A stretch of DNA of 64,000 nucleotides. Source: Serpula lacrymans var. lacrymans S7.9. Lineage: Eukaryota; Basidiomycota; Agaricomycetes; Boletales; Serpulaceae. How positions within the stretch are numbered: the stretch's first letter is position 1; the number at the start of each line of letters is the position of its first letter. The position numbers were made by a program, and so were the translations under genes. The notes below the pieces were generated by a model, which was given only the letters and a program-made list of their open reading frames with translations, was not told where the DNA came from and did no database searches. Shown one piece after another: positions 11,919 through 22,589 of this stretch. The DNA lies in assembly GCF_000218685.1 (NCBI RefSeq), contig NW_006763304.1, forward strand, positions 987,269-1,051,268, read 5' to 3'.

Positions 11919-13312
11919 TGTCGATGATGAGAACTGTTGTTGGAAAACCACACACAAAAATAAACTAACACACAATCCTCCCAGATTCCACGGAACTTGT
12001 TTATGGGCTTTGCCTCCTAGAACAGTGGGTGTTCTGGTTGTTTGTGGGGTGGTATGTATAAGGATCCTTCAAAGTAAAACCCAGAGATGTATGGGTGTGG
12101 GTTTTGAGGAGGAGGGATAGTTGGAATATAGAAAGATAGGGGCTTTGTGGCGAGTATAGACGAGCACTACCTTGCTAATCATAGCACAAGGTAGGTTTGA
12201 GAACGACAATATGACGAGGTTCCCAGTGATAGCAGGCTCCTGACGCACAAACTGTAGTGCTCAGAAGGACTCTAATCGAAAGGGATGACAATGACTTCAA
12301 AAGTGGGAAGTGACAATGACAGCAGTTGACAGTGGTAGCAGTGGGAAGTGTTGTGACCACACTGGATCACAAGCAGCAGAGTAGTGAACTTGAATTTAGA
12401 GAAGAAGTCTGGAATGGAGTTCTTGTTCTTTTTACAAGGTAAAATACAGGGGTTTATATAGTAAAAGAAAAGTAGGCTATGCACAGTATAGCTGTGCAAA
12501 AAGAATGAGAAAGAACATGAAGGAAGGAATGTATGCTGACGAATCCTGCGTAGGTAGTACAGGATAAGATTGTCAAAAAAGGAAAAGAAAGGGATAGAAC
12601 AATGAATGCTGTGAGTAATGTCACAGGTTTGTACAGCCATAAAGTAAAGTCCAATAGCAAAAAAAGAGCAGGAAAATCATGATGTCATGGGAAGATGCAG
12701 TAAAAAAAGGGCAAGGCAAAACACTATCAGTATCAACACAGTTCCTTTATTGTCAGTCAGGCATTCTAAAAAATATGTGTCCATAAAAATGATTCAAAAA
12801 TCAAAAATAATTGCACTGTAAATGAATGTTCTGCTGAAAAAAAAAAACTGGAGCCACCAGTCCACCACCTAGTCCAAATCCGACAGTTCCATGGCCTTAC
12901 CAATAGACTGGTTGTATTGGACCACCTGGTCAAACGAGGGAGGGAGGGGAGTAGTCCCAATTTGGGAACAAGTGGGTCCCAGGCAGCGTGTGGTAGCTGT
13001 AGCTGTAGCGAAGACAATGGACGAAAGATAAGTGTACCCAAGTGAATGGGACGGCGATGTACATGGGCGCAATGTGTAGCCAGTGGCCACGCAAAAAGTT
13101 GCCGAAATGCTGAAATGCAGAAAATACTGAATGGAAAGTAAAGGTGAGCGCGACTGGATTGCCTAATAGAGGTGGTGCTGATCAGCCACAAGTTCCAAAA
13201 AGGCAATATTAATTACTATTCCACATGGCACTGTGACTGTGTGGTGCAAAGGCGAGTTTTTTGAATATTTGCTTCATTTTTGACACCTGTCCATGCTACC
13301 AATCAACTTTGG
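11919..13312 (-). repeat. Copy 1 of a 1.4-1.8 kb repeat unit
   Basis: Closely matches 60597-62407 from TGTCGATGATGAG to AATCAACTTTGG, with about 0.4 kb missing inside relative to copy 2 (the gap falls near 13055). Its right end abuts the mariner transposase sequence. No matching flanking duplication was found for this copy. It may be a solo long LTR of the gypsy element at 62539-64000. Confidence 0.75.
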
Positions 13313-13923
13313 ATACCACCATGCTATGCATCTCATCTCCACTCACAAAGCAGAAAATGCTGTCTAGATCACCAAAGCTCTTACCAACATCATCAACCAA
13401 CCTCTTTCCCCAAACACTGTCCGCCAGCACTTGAAAAAAGGCTGGCATGAAGGCTGTGGCCAAGCAGAAACACCCTCTTCTCTCTGCCAAGCATTGTAAG
13501 GCTAGGTTGGAATTGCTCATGCTCACACGGACTGGACTGTGGAGGATTGGAAGAAGGTTGTATGGTCTGATGAGACCAAAATCAATTGCCTGGGGTCAGA
13601 TGGACGCAAGTGGGTGTGGAAAAAGCCAGGTGAGGGGCTCAGTGATAGATTGGTACAGGGAACTATTAAGTTTGGAGGATGTTCCATGATGATCTGGGGC
13701 TATATGACTTGGGAGGGAGTTGGGTATGCTGCTAAAATAGATGGTAGCATGGATGAAGACCTTTACCTTCAGGTTTTGAAGGATGAGCTGCTAAACACCC
13801 TGCAGTATTATGGTTTCAATCCTCCTGACATCATCTTTCAGCAAAATAATGACCCCAAGCATACCTGCAAAAATGTCAAGGAGTGGCTAGATGAGCAGGA
13901 GTTTAGAACTATGGTGTGGCCTG
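13313..13923 (+). pseudogene. Tc1/mariner transposase, left part (helix-turn-helix and first two catalytic Asp)
   Basis: The frame shifts near 13530. Readable pieces: HTH-like LTNIINQPLSPNTVRQHLKK in pieces, KQKHPLLSAKHCKARLE, then VVWSDETKINCLGSDGRKW (first Asp) and FQQNNDPKHTCKNVKEWL (second Asp). The text stops in the codons for W-P at 13923, where the 13.6 kb element begins. The remaining C-terminal part resumes in frame at 27521, so both pieces are one original copy. Confidence 0.85.
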
Positions 13924-13960
13924 TATGGTGGTTGTTTGGTTACAGTTTGATTTTGGATGC
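13924..13960 (+). repeat. Left terminal inverted repeat of the 13.6 kb element
   Basis: Starts TATGGTGGTTGTTTGGTTAC. Pairs with 27484-27520 in inverted orientation; six mismatches, all C/T or A/G. Confidence 0.85.
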
Positions 13961-16329
13961 AAGCCGACGTCCGGCATAATAATTTTGAAATCCCGCTGTC
14001 CCTCTAGAAATTAAATTCATATTAACCAAAATTTGGGCCAAACTATTGATTTTTGATGGGCGATCAACAAAGTGGGCAGTGTTGTGAATTAGTGATTCAG
14101 TGATTTGAATTACAAATTTCAAACGAGTGTGCACTTCAACATAGGATTTGATTTGTTGGCATTATCTAAAGAGTAGAACTATATGCAACAATGAAAGACC
14201 CCTCTCAATCACAAACTCGACTAGACATAATGTCAGCCTCCTCGAATGCTCGCTTTATGGTAGCAGAACCCTATGAAATGTACAAAAAACATGTTAGAGA
14301 AATAAAACATAATAGAGACAGAATACATACTTCAACTGCTAATGAATGGAGTCCGAAGTATAAGCAATACTCGTTGCACTTGTGCAACGAGGAGAAGTTG
14401 TCCAAGGTTGCCGTCCAATTTCCATCACCAAAGTTGTTCACAAAATCACTGAAAGAAAAGATGAAAACAGAACACGCAAAGAGATAAGGACTCACTTAGT
14501 TGTAATAATCTGGCAGTCCGTTAAAATTCCACCAGATCCTGAAAAGCAAAATTAAGTAAGAGATTGTAAATAAGAGAAAGATAAATGTACCTTGAAAGTC
14601 TGAGACAAATACAAGACCTTGCGAGAAATGATACTGTGTGTGCTGTGCAAAGCACAAAAACATTGCAATTTCCAGTTTGGGAGGGGCAAGGTGGTCTCGT
14701 GGAGTTGCACAATTGTTATTAATGTATTTGACAAAATGGCCACTTATCTTCTCTTCAAGAAGATAGACAGCATTGCGCGACTCTCTGGTGTCTTGAGGGA
14801 TGGCCAAAGCGGCATGGACCACACGCAGTTGGGGGATCACTGGGGAAGGAGAAACGAGGGGCCTCTGAGTGAGTTTGTTGTCGACAAAGCTGTAAACAAG
14901 AGCCATCAGGCTCGTTGCCCAGTAAAGGCAATTGGCCTTGTTGAGCATCTTCACTAGCTCATCCTTGACAGCTAGCCCTTTACGCCCTCCTGAAGGACTC
15001 GAGGTTATTGCGCTCTTTTCGGCCCCTTCCACTGCTTTTCTGTAAAATCAATGTTTGGCTACTATAGCCTCTACCCCTAGAATGGTATCCCCCGCTTGCT
15101 TCAATTCACTTTGTTCCAACAATGCAGGGTGGCATGTTTTGAAACTTCTGGCTGGGCCCAACATTGCCTTTAAGCTACAGTCGGCAGTCAGTGTCACTAT
15201 AGGGTGGTTAACCTTGTTCATAACGTCAAAAGGCACCCGTTTCTTCAGAAGATCAGTAAACATAATTGATGGTACTAGGAATAAAATGTAGGTTCCTATG
15301 TCAGTACTTACTTTAGTTTTGCATTAGTACACGTGATGAGAAAATAATACATTTACTTACAAATAGGCTTAGCCAGGCGCCGAACATCCCCTTGTGCCAT
15401 CATGACACTCCGGAGAACAGCCTTGTCAGGCACACTGAATGATGGGACATCTGGCTGCGTAATATCCTTTCATAATATTCTAGACGGCAGCACTTGGCTG
15501 CTGGAACTCGAGGTTGAGGGAGCGAGGGGGCATAGTTCAGGTGTCTTGAGTGGGCGAGGTTTGCTTCGGAACAAGCTTGAGGTCAAATCAGTACATGTCT
15601 TGGTATCATAACGGTTGGATAGCTACACAAAGTCAGTATTGCTTTCAAATGTAATGGCCAAGGACGTACCTTTTCTGCAATTGGTGCTTTGCTATGCATG
15701 GGTAGAGAGTTAGATGTGGGAGGAGCAGGTCTCTTTTTTGTGCGACTCTTTCTGGCTTGTTTTCCACCCCTTGTTGCTGCAAGGAATATCTGTAAGTGCT
15801 GTGAGTATGACAAAGTAAAATAAAATAAAAAGGGCAGGTACTACCCTATCCATTGGACCACCCACATCATCATCATCAGATGATGATATGCTCGGACTCT
15901 GAACATCTTTGTTATGCATCTGTGCTTTGGCATGTTTATCTTCTTCCTTCCATAACAAGATGTCTTCGAAATCTTCCTTCGACATAAGGAGGATGATAGA
16001 TACTTTGATATTGGGTGAAAACTTTGGGGTATTATCCTTAGCTGAGCTGTGAAAGAAAAAGTCATGGAGAATGAATTAACCGCTCGGAGTATTGCTGAGG
16101 CTCTTCAGGGCCGTAAATTAGTAGCAATGGAGCCTTGAGCATCTGTAAGGAGTCGAGCACCAGCTGATGGCCACAAGACCAGGCAACCCACAGAAGATTC
16201 AGGCTCTCAATCACAGTCTCACGTAGTTGGCCGCATTTGATAGAAAGTGGTACAGTAATGTCTCACTCAATATTCTCAAAAGAAGTGTGTGTGAGCATCC
16301 AAAGAAAATCAAGACAAAGTGGTGGACTC

Positions 16330-16719
16330 TGTAACAACCTAGAGTTAGTTACTCTGGCGCACACAGGAACACACTTTAAAGGTAGTGGAAGATGGGGAGT
16401 GGGTACCCCTTGGGCTGCAGTGAGTTAGTTGGTATACAACAGGAGGACTCGCTGAGGAGTCTCCTGGATCTATTGGGGTATATATACTACTACAGGTTTG
16501 TTTGTACATGTGTACTATACAGTTGATGAAGGCAGTGGCTGATGATGTCATAGGGTCTAGCCCGTATGGCCAGCTCCACTGCGTGAGAGAGTTAAGTCCA
16601 AAAGTAAAAGAAAGGCAACGTGGCGCGGGAAAGGGAAATGCCGCGTGGCACTTAAAGTATAAAGTTAAAGCGGAGAATAAAAAGGAAAGGAGATGTCCGG
16701 AAATTGTGTTATCGTAACA
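16330..16719 (-). repeat. 3' LTR of the gypsy element
   Basis: On the plus strand TGTAACAACC ... TATCGTAACA; near-identical to 22199-22589. The same family is seen as solo copies at 8322, 10378 and 27609. Confidence 0.95.
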
Positions 16720-16732
16720 CTACCCCCCTTCT
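16720..16732 (-). other. Polypurine tract
   Basis: On the coding strand AGAAGGGGGTAG directly precedes the 3' LTR and overlaps the pol stop codon (16731-16733). This is the usual plus-strand primer position. Confidence 0.8.
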
Positions 16733-19700
16733 AAGGCTTGACTTCCAGGCGAGACCAAATTCCGGAGGTAGTGGTAAAATTTTCGGGCATAGGTTGAAAG
16801 AGGGAATTAAAAAGGTTTGAATCCATGCCTCTAAGCTTCCTGGGAGCTGAGGGATTCCTAGCATAAAATTCGCGAACAGCGTCGCGGGAGTTTTCCAGAT
16901 GGGATTCTGGTTCCCACGTTCTGTCCTCGTCTCCGTAGCCCTTCCATAGGACCAGGAACTCTAATTTTCCACGCTTCAAGCGTGCATCTACCACCCGTTC
17001 GACTTCGAACTCTTCTTCACCTTCCTGGGTGACTACTACCGGACCGGGCCGGTCTACGCGCTGTCCCGGCAGCGGTCCCTTGTAGGGTTTCACACGGCTA
17101 ATGTTAACCGTGGGTACCACCCTCATTCGTTTTGGGAGTTCCAGCTCCACCGCATTAGGTTTGACTTCCTTAATCCGGTAAGGGCCAATCCACTTTTCGG
17201 TCAGTTTTCTAGACTGCCGGTCTTTTAATTTTAAGTGGTCGGTATCTAACCAGACCAGGTCGCCGACCTTGTAGTCAGGGGCCTTAGAGCGTCTACGCTC
17301 TGCCCTGTCTTTCATCTGCTCTGCAGTTCTAAATAGCGCTTTGCGCGTTTCGTCCAAGACAGACTTCATGTCTTTTGCCATGTTCCCAGCAGCCTCGTTT
17401 TTGCTCTTGCCAGGTTCTACACCCATTCTGGGGAGGTACGATCTAGTAACCTCGAATGGTGCCTTGCCTGTAGCCGACGACTGTTTAATATTGTATGAGA
17501 ACTGGGCTATCTTTAGCCACTTGGCCCAATCCGTCTGTCTGTCATTAATAAATATACGGAGATACTGCTTCAACTCCTGGTTGAGTCTCTCCGTTTGTCC
17601 ATCGGTTTGCGGATGGAACGCCGTGGATAATTTAGGTTTGATGCCCAGCATCCGGCATAATTCTTTCGTAAATTCGCTAGCGAATTGCGGTCCTCTATCG
17701 GAGATTACCGTTTCTGGTAACCCATGGATTGACCATACAAAATCTTTAAATAAGTCTGCCGTACCGGCGGCGGTGATGGTTTTGTTGGTAGGTATGAATA
17801 CCACTTCTTTGGAGAAGCGATCTACTACCACCATTACTGAATCGTACCCGTTTGACTCGGGCAGATCCGTCGTGAAGTCCACCGATATATCCTGCCAGGG
17901 GCCAGCTGGTATCGGGTTCGGCATGAGTTTACCGGCTGGCGGTTGATGGGAATTCTTGGCCATGGCGCATCTTAGGCAGGATTTTACATATTCCTGTATG
18001 TCTTTGACCATGCCAGGCCACATGTAGTTTCTGGAGATCAACTCCATTGTTCGTTGCCATCCAGGGTGCCCAGCCACTGGAGTATCATGATGTCTATCTA
18101 TTGCCTTGATCCTTGCGGACTCAGGCACATAGATTTTGTTTTTAAAATGAAAGAGCCCGTCTTTCCATAAATAGTTTTCATTGCCGTCAAGGCGCGCCTT
18201 TTCCTCCGGGGAGATGTCTTTTCTAAAGACTTCTAGGAGGTCGGAATCTTGCCCGATTCTAACATTGGCGACCCTTGATTGATCTATCAGGGTGACACCT
18301 TTGTTGTCATCTTCAATGCTGTTGGCATGATCCTCTCTTCTAGATAAAGCATCTGCTTTCCCCATTGAGCTTCCTGGCTTATGAATTAATTTATAATTGA
18401 ACCTTGACAAGTACACCGCGTAGCGGGCCTGTCTCCGGTTCAGGTCTCGGGCCGTCATGAAGTACTCCAGGTTCTTATGATCGGTCCAAATTTCGAATTG
18501 GTGCCTAGCACCTTCTAAGTAGTGCCGCCAGTGCTCTAAAGCTCTAATGATGGCCAGCATCTCCTTGTCGTATATTTGATAGTTGCGCTCTGTAGGCGAC
18601 AAACTATGCGATAAATAGGCACAAGGCCTCCAAAGATCATCAGGGCATTTGATTGATAGAACAGCCCCAGTGGCGAAGTCAGAAGAGTCGGTTTCTAGCC
18701 GGAACTCTTTGTCTAATTCAGGGAATGCCAATATGGGCGCTGTTGTAAATACCTGTTTAAGCTTATCAAAAGCTTCCTGTTCTTTGGCGCCCCAATGCCA
18801 AACAAGGTCCTTTTTGGTGAGATCGTTCAACGGTCTCGTGATTTTTGCAAAGTTTTCAATAAACCTTCGGTAGAAATTGCCTAAGCCTAGGAAAGCCCTA
18901 ACCCCTTTGACGCGAGTAGGTTCTGGCCATTCCAAAATAGCTTGAACTTTCTCAGGGTTCATCCTGATTCTGTTCTGGCCTATGATCATACCGAGGAAGT
19001 CTACTTCCTTCACTTTAAAATTACATTTTTCGGGTTTAACGAATAGGTCCCGTTCCTGTAAGCGTCGAAGGACTTCTTGCACGATCCTGTCATGCTCAGC
19101 CTCATCGTCCGACTTTGTAAATATTAATAAATCGTCAATGTAAATGACGACACAGTTTTCCATATCCGCAAAGATCTCATTCATCATGCTCTGAAAGGTC
19201 GCCGGTGAATTGGTCAACCCAAAGAACATAACAAGGGGTTCGAAAGATCCTCGGTGGCACGTGAACGCGGCCTTCCAAGCATCTTCCTCTTTGATTCGTA
19301 CGTTATTGTACCCCCATCTGAGATCCATTTTAGTCAGAATCTTGGCGCCAGCCAATTTGTCTACTAGCTGACTAATTAAAGGCAACGGATACGCGTTTTT
19401 AACTGTGTGCTCATTCACGTAACGATAGTCCATAATCATGCGCTTCTTACCATCCTTTTTAGGAATGAAGAACACCGGGGACGTCATAGGACTTTTGGAA
19501 GGTCTGATGTAACCCTTCCTAAGTTGTTCGTCTATGAAACTAGATACCTCGTCTCTTTCGGGAGCAGAGAGTGGTATCATGTGTCCCTTCCTTGGTTTGA
19601 AGGTGTCTTTCAAATCTATAGCATGGTCCCAAGGCTTAGCCTCTGGGAAGCGCTCTGACTTGTGTTCCGAAAAGACTTTCCAGAAGTCGTGGTACTCGGG

Positions 19701-20603
19701 AGGTACCAGCCTCTTAATCTCTTCCTCAGGTTTCACCTCATCATCGTCATCGTCGATCTTTTCTAAAGATCTGAGCTCGTAAACGTGACTAGCGTTTAAC
19801 TTTTCGAGACGCTCATTGTGACGGACATGATTTGGTTTACCCAAGTTTACACATTCCTGGGGACAACGTGACAATGTGACAACCCCTGTCTGCCAGTTGA
19901 TCTCAGGATTGTGTTTAAATAGCCAGGTCCAGCCTAAGATTAAATTAATTTTCCCTAGTTGGGTAGCCTCGGCAGTGACTCGTTCTCTGTGTCCTTGGTA
20001 TTCGACCACAAAAGAACATTTGTGTGTGATACAGCCACCTGCGTTAAGCGTACCGTCAATGTTATAGACGGGAATAGATGTTTCTAATTTTACAAGGGGG
20101 AGTCCAATTTGCTCCGCCCAGACCTGATCTATGAAGATCCCGTTAGCGCCTGAATCAAGCAGTGCGCTCGTTGAGTGTACTTTGCCCCTGGCAAGGTTTT
20201 CCACGCCAACGTCTAAACGGATCTCCTTTTGGAATAAATACGTGCGCATCAACACACGTCTTGGGATTTCGGGAAAGGGTGGCTCCGAAGAAGAAGAAGA
20301 AGAAGAAGAAGAAGGAATTTTGAATGACACATGTTTTTCTATTTTTGTTTTACCAGAATCAAGCACCCTAGTGTTTGTCTCGCCGGGGCCACGCTCCAAG
20401 GGAGACGCTGGTGCAGCGGTAGTATCATAAATTTTGCAGTCACATTTCTTTATACAAGTACATACTTCTGATAACAATTTTAAAAACTTATTTACAAATT
20501 GGGGAGCCATCCCCGTCATTCCGTTATTGCTCGTGCAACACCCCGGAGCAGGGGCCACTTTGTTGTGGTTTACTTCATTTTTACTAGGAGCTAAGGCACC
20601 CAA
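16731..20603 (-). CDS. pol: Gypsy Pol: protease, reverse transcriptase, RNase H, integrase, chromodomain
   Basis: A ~1,290-residue open frame. In order: protease with ALLDSGANGIFID; reverse transcriptase with MDYRYVNEHT, LTKMDLRWGYNN and the active-site YIDDLLIF; RNase H with LETDSSDFATGAVLS; integrase with zinc finger (HHDTPVAGHPGW ... CLRCAMAKN), VDFTTDLPES, ISDRGPQFAS and the later DGQTERLNQELKQYL, supplying D, D and E; C-terminal chromodomain with VERVVDARLKRGKLEFLVLW, WKGYGDEDRTWEP. This order defines the chromovirus branch of Ty3/gypsy. A run of nine Ser near the N-terminus is encoded by a GAA-type repeat (about 20286-20312 on the plus strand). There is no ATG at the 5' end: the frame is entered from gag by a -1 shift. 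Confidence 0.95.
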   Translation of the reverse strand: MGALAPSKNEVNHNKVAPAPGCCTSNNGMTGMAPQFVNKFLKLLSEVCTCIKKCDCKIYDTTAAPASPLERGPGETNTRVLDSGKTKIEKHVSFKIPSSSSSSSSSEPPFPEIPRRVLMRTYLFQKEIRLDVGVENLARGKVHSTSALLDSGANGIFIDQVWAEQIGLPLVKLETSIPVYNIDGTLNAGGCITHKCSFVVEYQGHRERVTAEATQLGKINLILGWTWLFKHNPEINWQTGVVTLSRCPQECVNLGKPNHVRHNERLEKLNASHVYELRSLEKIDDDDDEVKPEEEIKRLVPPEYHDFWKVFSEHKSERFPEAKPWDHAIDLKDTFKPRKGHMIPLSAPERDEVSSFIDEQLRKGYIRPSKSPMTSPVFFIPKKDGKKRMIMDYRYVNEHTVKNAYPLPLISQLVDKLAGAKILTKMDLRWGYNNVRIKEEDAWKAAFTCHRGSFEPLVMFFGLTNSPATFQSMMNEIFADMENCVVIYIDDLLIFTKSDDEAEHDRIVQEVLRRLQERDLFVKPEKCNFKVKEVDFLGMIIGQNRIRMNPEKVQAILEWPEPTRVKGVRAFLGLGNFYRRFIENFAKITRPLNDLTKKDLVWHWGAKEQEAFDKLKQVFTTAPILAFPELDKEFRLETDSSDFATGAVLSIKCPDDLWRPCAYLSHSLSPTERNYQIYDKEMLAIIRALEHWRHYLEGARHQFEIWTDHKNLEYFMTARDLNRRQARYAVYLSRFNYKLIHKPGSSMGKADALSRREDHANSIEDDNKGVTLIDQSRVANVRIGQDSDLLEVFRKDISPEEKARLDGNENYLWKDGLFHFKNKIYVPESARIKAIDRHHDTPVAGHPGWQRTMELISRNYMWPGMVKDIQEYVKSCLRCAMAKNSHQPPAGKLMPNPIPAGPWQDISVDFTTDLPESNGYDSVMVVVDRFSKEVVFIPTNKTITAAGTADLFKDFVWSIHGLPETVISDRGPQFASEFTKELCRMLGIKPKLSTAFHPQTDGQTERLNQELKQYLRIFINDRQTDWAKWLKIAQFSYNIKQSSATGKAPFEVTRSYLPRMGVEPGKSKNEAAGNMAKDMKSVLDETRKALFRTAEQMKDRAERRRSKAPDYKVGDLVWLDTDHLKLKDRQSRKLTEKWIGPYRIKEVKPNAVELELPKRMRVVPTVNISRVKPYKGPLPGQRVDRPGPVVVTQEGEEEFEVERVVDARLKRGKLEFLVLWKGYGDEDRTWEPESHLENSRDAVREFYARNPSAPRKLRGMDSNLFNSLFQPMPENFTTTSGIWSRLEVKP

Positions 20604-20608
20604 GTGAC

Positions 20609-21676
20609 CTAAGCCCCAAATTCTTTTCCCTGAGCCTTCATTTCGTTGACCTGTTGGTCATAGAAGAAGGCCCGGATTTCGTCGTAAGAACGACCGGCCA
20701 AAGAGTTGAGCCGATCGTCCGGCTTCTCGGATTCTAATTGGCGCGCCTGGCGCCCTTGATTATTTTTTTGTTGGGCGGCCTGCGCCCCGTTTCTACAGTC
20801 TCGGGACATGTGTCCCTCTTGGCCGCAGTTGTAACAGCTGCCCTTGAATCTGCGCATTTGTCCGCCTTGGACCGCGCCGATATCCATAGGAGCACCCTGT
20901 CCTGGCTGCAGCCCGAACGGCTTGAACCCGTGAGAGTGATTATAATTTTGGTTTGATGACCCAGGGCGCCTCTGGGGTATTGTGGTTTGTTTGGTGGACC
21001 CGCCACCTTGGTGCATAGCGTAGAGCTCCATGGCCCTACCAACTCGTCTGACTTCCTCGGCTGCCAGAGCCAGGTCGTCACTTCTCGTATCCTGCAGGTA
21101 GATCTGCTCTGCAATGCGAGGGTTCACATTGCGTTCCAGCAGTTCTACTGCGTGTTCGTTACCTAACCCTCCTTGGATGGAGAGGGCCAGGAACCGGGTG
21201 ACGTAATCGTCCGTTCTCAGGTTTCCCTGTTTGAACGAACGGATTTGCTGCCGAGCCCAGTCACGCTCAGCTTGTGGTTTGAAGTATTTTTCGATCTCCT
21301 TCTTGAGATCATCCCAGGTAGGCCACACACCCGCGGTGTAGCATTCCTGGAGTCTTACTTGGGCGTATCGACCCGCCACAGGTCCTTTTAGTCGAGATAG
21401 CACCGCAGTGGATACCTCAAAGTCGTCGGCAAATGCTTCCCAGTTTGCCTTGACCCAAATCTGGAGTTTGATCCACCATTCGGCGAATCGCGCTCGGTCT
21501 CCTTCGAAGGCGCCAGGGTCAGCGACGACTTCGACTTTCTTGTTGAATTTCTTTTCTACCGAGGGGGTTGCTACAGGGGGGTTGGCCTGTATCTCGGCGA
21601 GTTGCGAGGTTAACTCAGCTATCTGCACACGCATTGCATGCAGTAGCTGATTCATATCTTGGGATTGCGACGACAT
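20609..21676 (-). CDS. gag: Gypsy Gag (nucleocapsid)
   Basis: 355 aa from the ATG at 21674-21676. A capsid-like region (FAEWWIKLQIWVK, then GPVAGRYAQVRLQE and the segment up to FKQGNLRTDDYVTRFLAL) is followed by a Gln/Gly-rich linker and one CCHC zinc knuckle, CYNCGQEGHMSRDC, for RNA packaging. It ends FGA-stop at 20609. Pol follows in the -1 frame with about 44 bases of overlap. Confidence 0.95.
   Translation of the reverse strand: MSSQSQDMNQLLHAMRVQIAELTSQLAEIQANPPVATPSVEKKFNKKVEVVADPGAFEGDRARFAEWWIKLQIWVKANWEAFADDFEVSTAVLSRLKGPVAGRYAQVRLQECYTAGVWPTWDDLKKEIEKYFKPQAERDWARQQIRSFKQGNLRTDDYVTRFLALSIQGGLGNEHAVELLERNVNPRIAEQIYLQDTRSDDLALAAEEVRRVGRAMELYAMHQGGGSTKQTTIPQRRPGSSNQNYNHSHGFKPFGLQPGQGAPMDIGAVQGGQMRRFKGSCYNCGQEGHMSRDCRNGAQAAQQKNNQGRQARQLESEKPDDRLNSLAGRSYDEIRAFFYDQQVNEMKAQGKEFGA
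20624..20630 (-). promoter_or_regulatory. Candidate -1 ribosomal frameshift site GGGAAAA
   Basis: On the coding strand, in the gag frame, it reads G GGA AAA, the X XXY YYZ form. Slipping back one base after AAA enters AGA ATT TGG GGC, exactly the pol frame, 13 bases before the gag stop. The shift direction and the position in the overlap both fit. Confidence 0.65.
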
Positions 21677-22198
21677 GTCGACTTGTTCTCTTTGGGTAAT
21701 GTAAAAATAGGTAACTGGGGGTCCCCGCTTGCTATCTGCGGATCAACCTCTTCCCAGCTGAGTATCGGATCTCAATCTCCGACTACCCACACTATAGTAT
21801 TTGAAAAGTATATAAAATGTAAATGTAATAAACCCTGGTCCGAACGGTTGTCAGGGGGTGGTCCGCTTGTTAAGCTGTCAACCCTTCTCCAGACTGGCGG
21901 AGGCAAGTGCCCGGCCTGGTCAGAGGTATTCGAAAGTGAAAGTTTTGTATTTTAAGTCTAATCAACAGTGGTTCCACACCGACTGCTGAGCTAAGTACTC
22001 CCCTTAACGCTGGGGGCCGCGTATCACAGGTTTTGGGTTCTTCTCCCAAAGCACTACAAGGCCGTCGCTAGGAGCGCACCTATCTGCTATATGGGATATT
22101 CCTAACCGCTAACCAATCTCCTTAACCCTGGAGTCCGGGTGCCCAAATGATGGGACTTCTGCACACACGTGCGAGAGAGTAGAAAGAGCGAGTCCTAA

Positions 22199-22589
22199 TG
22201 TAACAACCTAGAGTTAGTTACTCTGGCGCACACAGGAACACACTTTAAAGGTAGTGGAAGATGGGGAGTGGGTACCCCTTGGGCTGCAGTGAGTTAGTTG
22301 GTATACAACAGGAGGACTCGCTGAGGAGTCTCCTGGATCTATTGGGGTATATATACTACTACAGGTTTGTTTGTACATGTGTACTATACAGTTGATGAAG
22401 GCAGTGGCTGATGATGTCATAGGGTCTAGCCCGTATGGCCAGCTCCACTGCGTGAGAGAGTTAAGTCCAAAAGTAAAAGAAAGGCAACGTGGCGCGGGAA
22501 AGGGAAATGCCGCGTGGCATTTTAAAGTATAAGGTTAAAGCGGAGAATAAAAAGGAAAGGAGATGTCCGGAAATTGTGTTATCGTAACA
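22199..22589 (-). repeat. 5' LTR of the gypsy element
   Basis: In element orientation begins TGTTACGATAACACAATTTC and ends GGTTGTTACA. Pairs with 16330-16719. Confidence 0.95.

Larger units (their letters stand above)
16330..22589 (-). mobile_element. Complete Ty3/gypsy chromoviral LTR retrotransposon, TSD GACTC
   Basis: LTRs 16330..16719 and 22199..22589 (390 and 391 bp) are nearly identical, with TG...CA ends. GACTC flanks at 16325-16329 and 22590-22594. Coding strand minus: gag 20609-21676, pol 16731-~20630, polypurine tract 16720-16732 next to the 3' LTR. Both frames are open, so the insertion is recent. It sits 7 bases into an intron of the alpha-kinase gene, the duplicated target overlapping the splice donor. 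The leader 21677-22198 has no obvious canonical primer-binding site directly next to the LTR. Confidence 0.95.

Noticed and set aside
12175..13206. Several frames of 60-146 codons on the minus strand
   Set aside because: They lie in the non-coding or internally deleted parts of repeat copy 1 and are broken relative to copy 2.
17341..17946. 201-codon plus-strand frame
   Set aside because: Antisense shadow of the gypsy pol gene.
20283..20315. (GAA)n microsatellite as an independent feature
   Set aside because: It encodes the poly-Ser run of Pol on the opposite strand.
22100..22198. Primer-binding site next to the 5' LTR
   Set aside because: No TGG-type sequence complementary to a tRNA end directly follows the LTR; a TGGGCACCCGGACTCC word ~50 bases in is too distant to claim.
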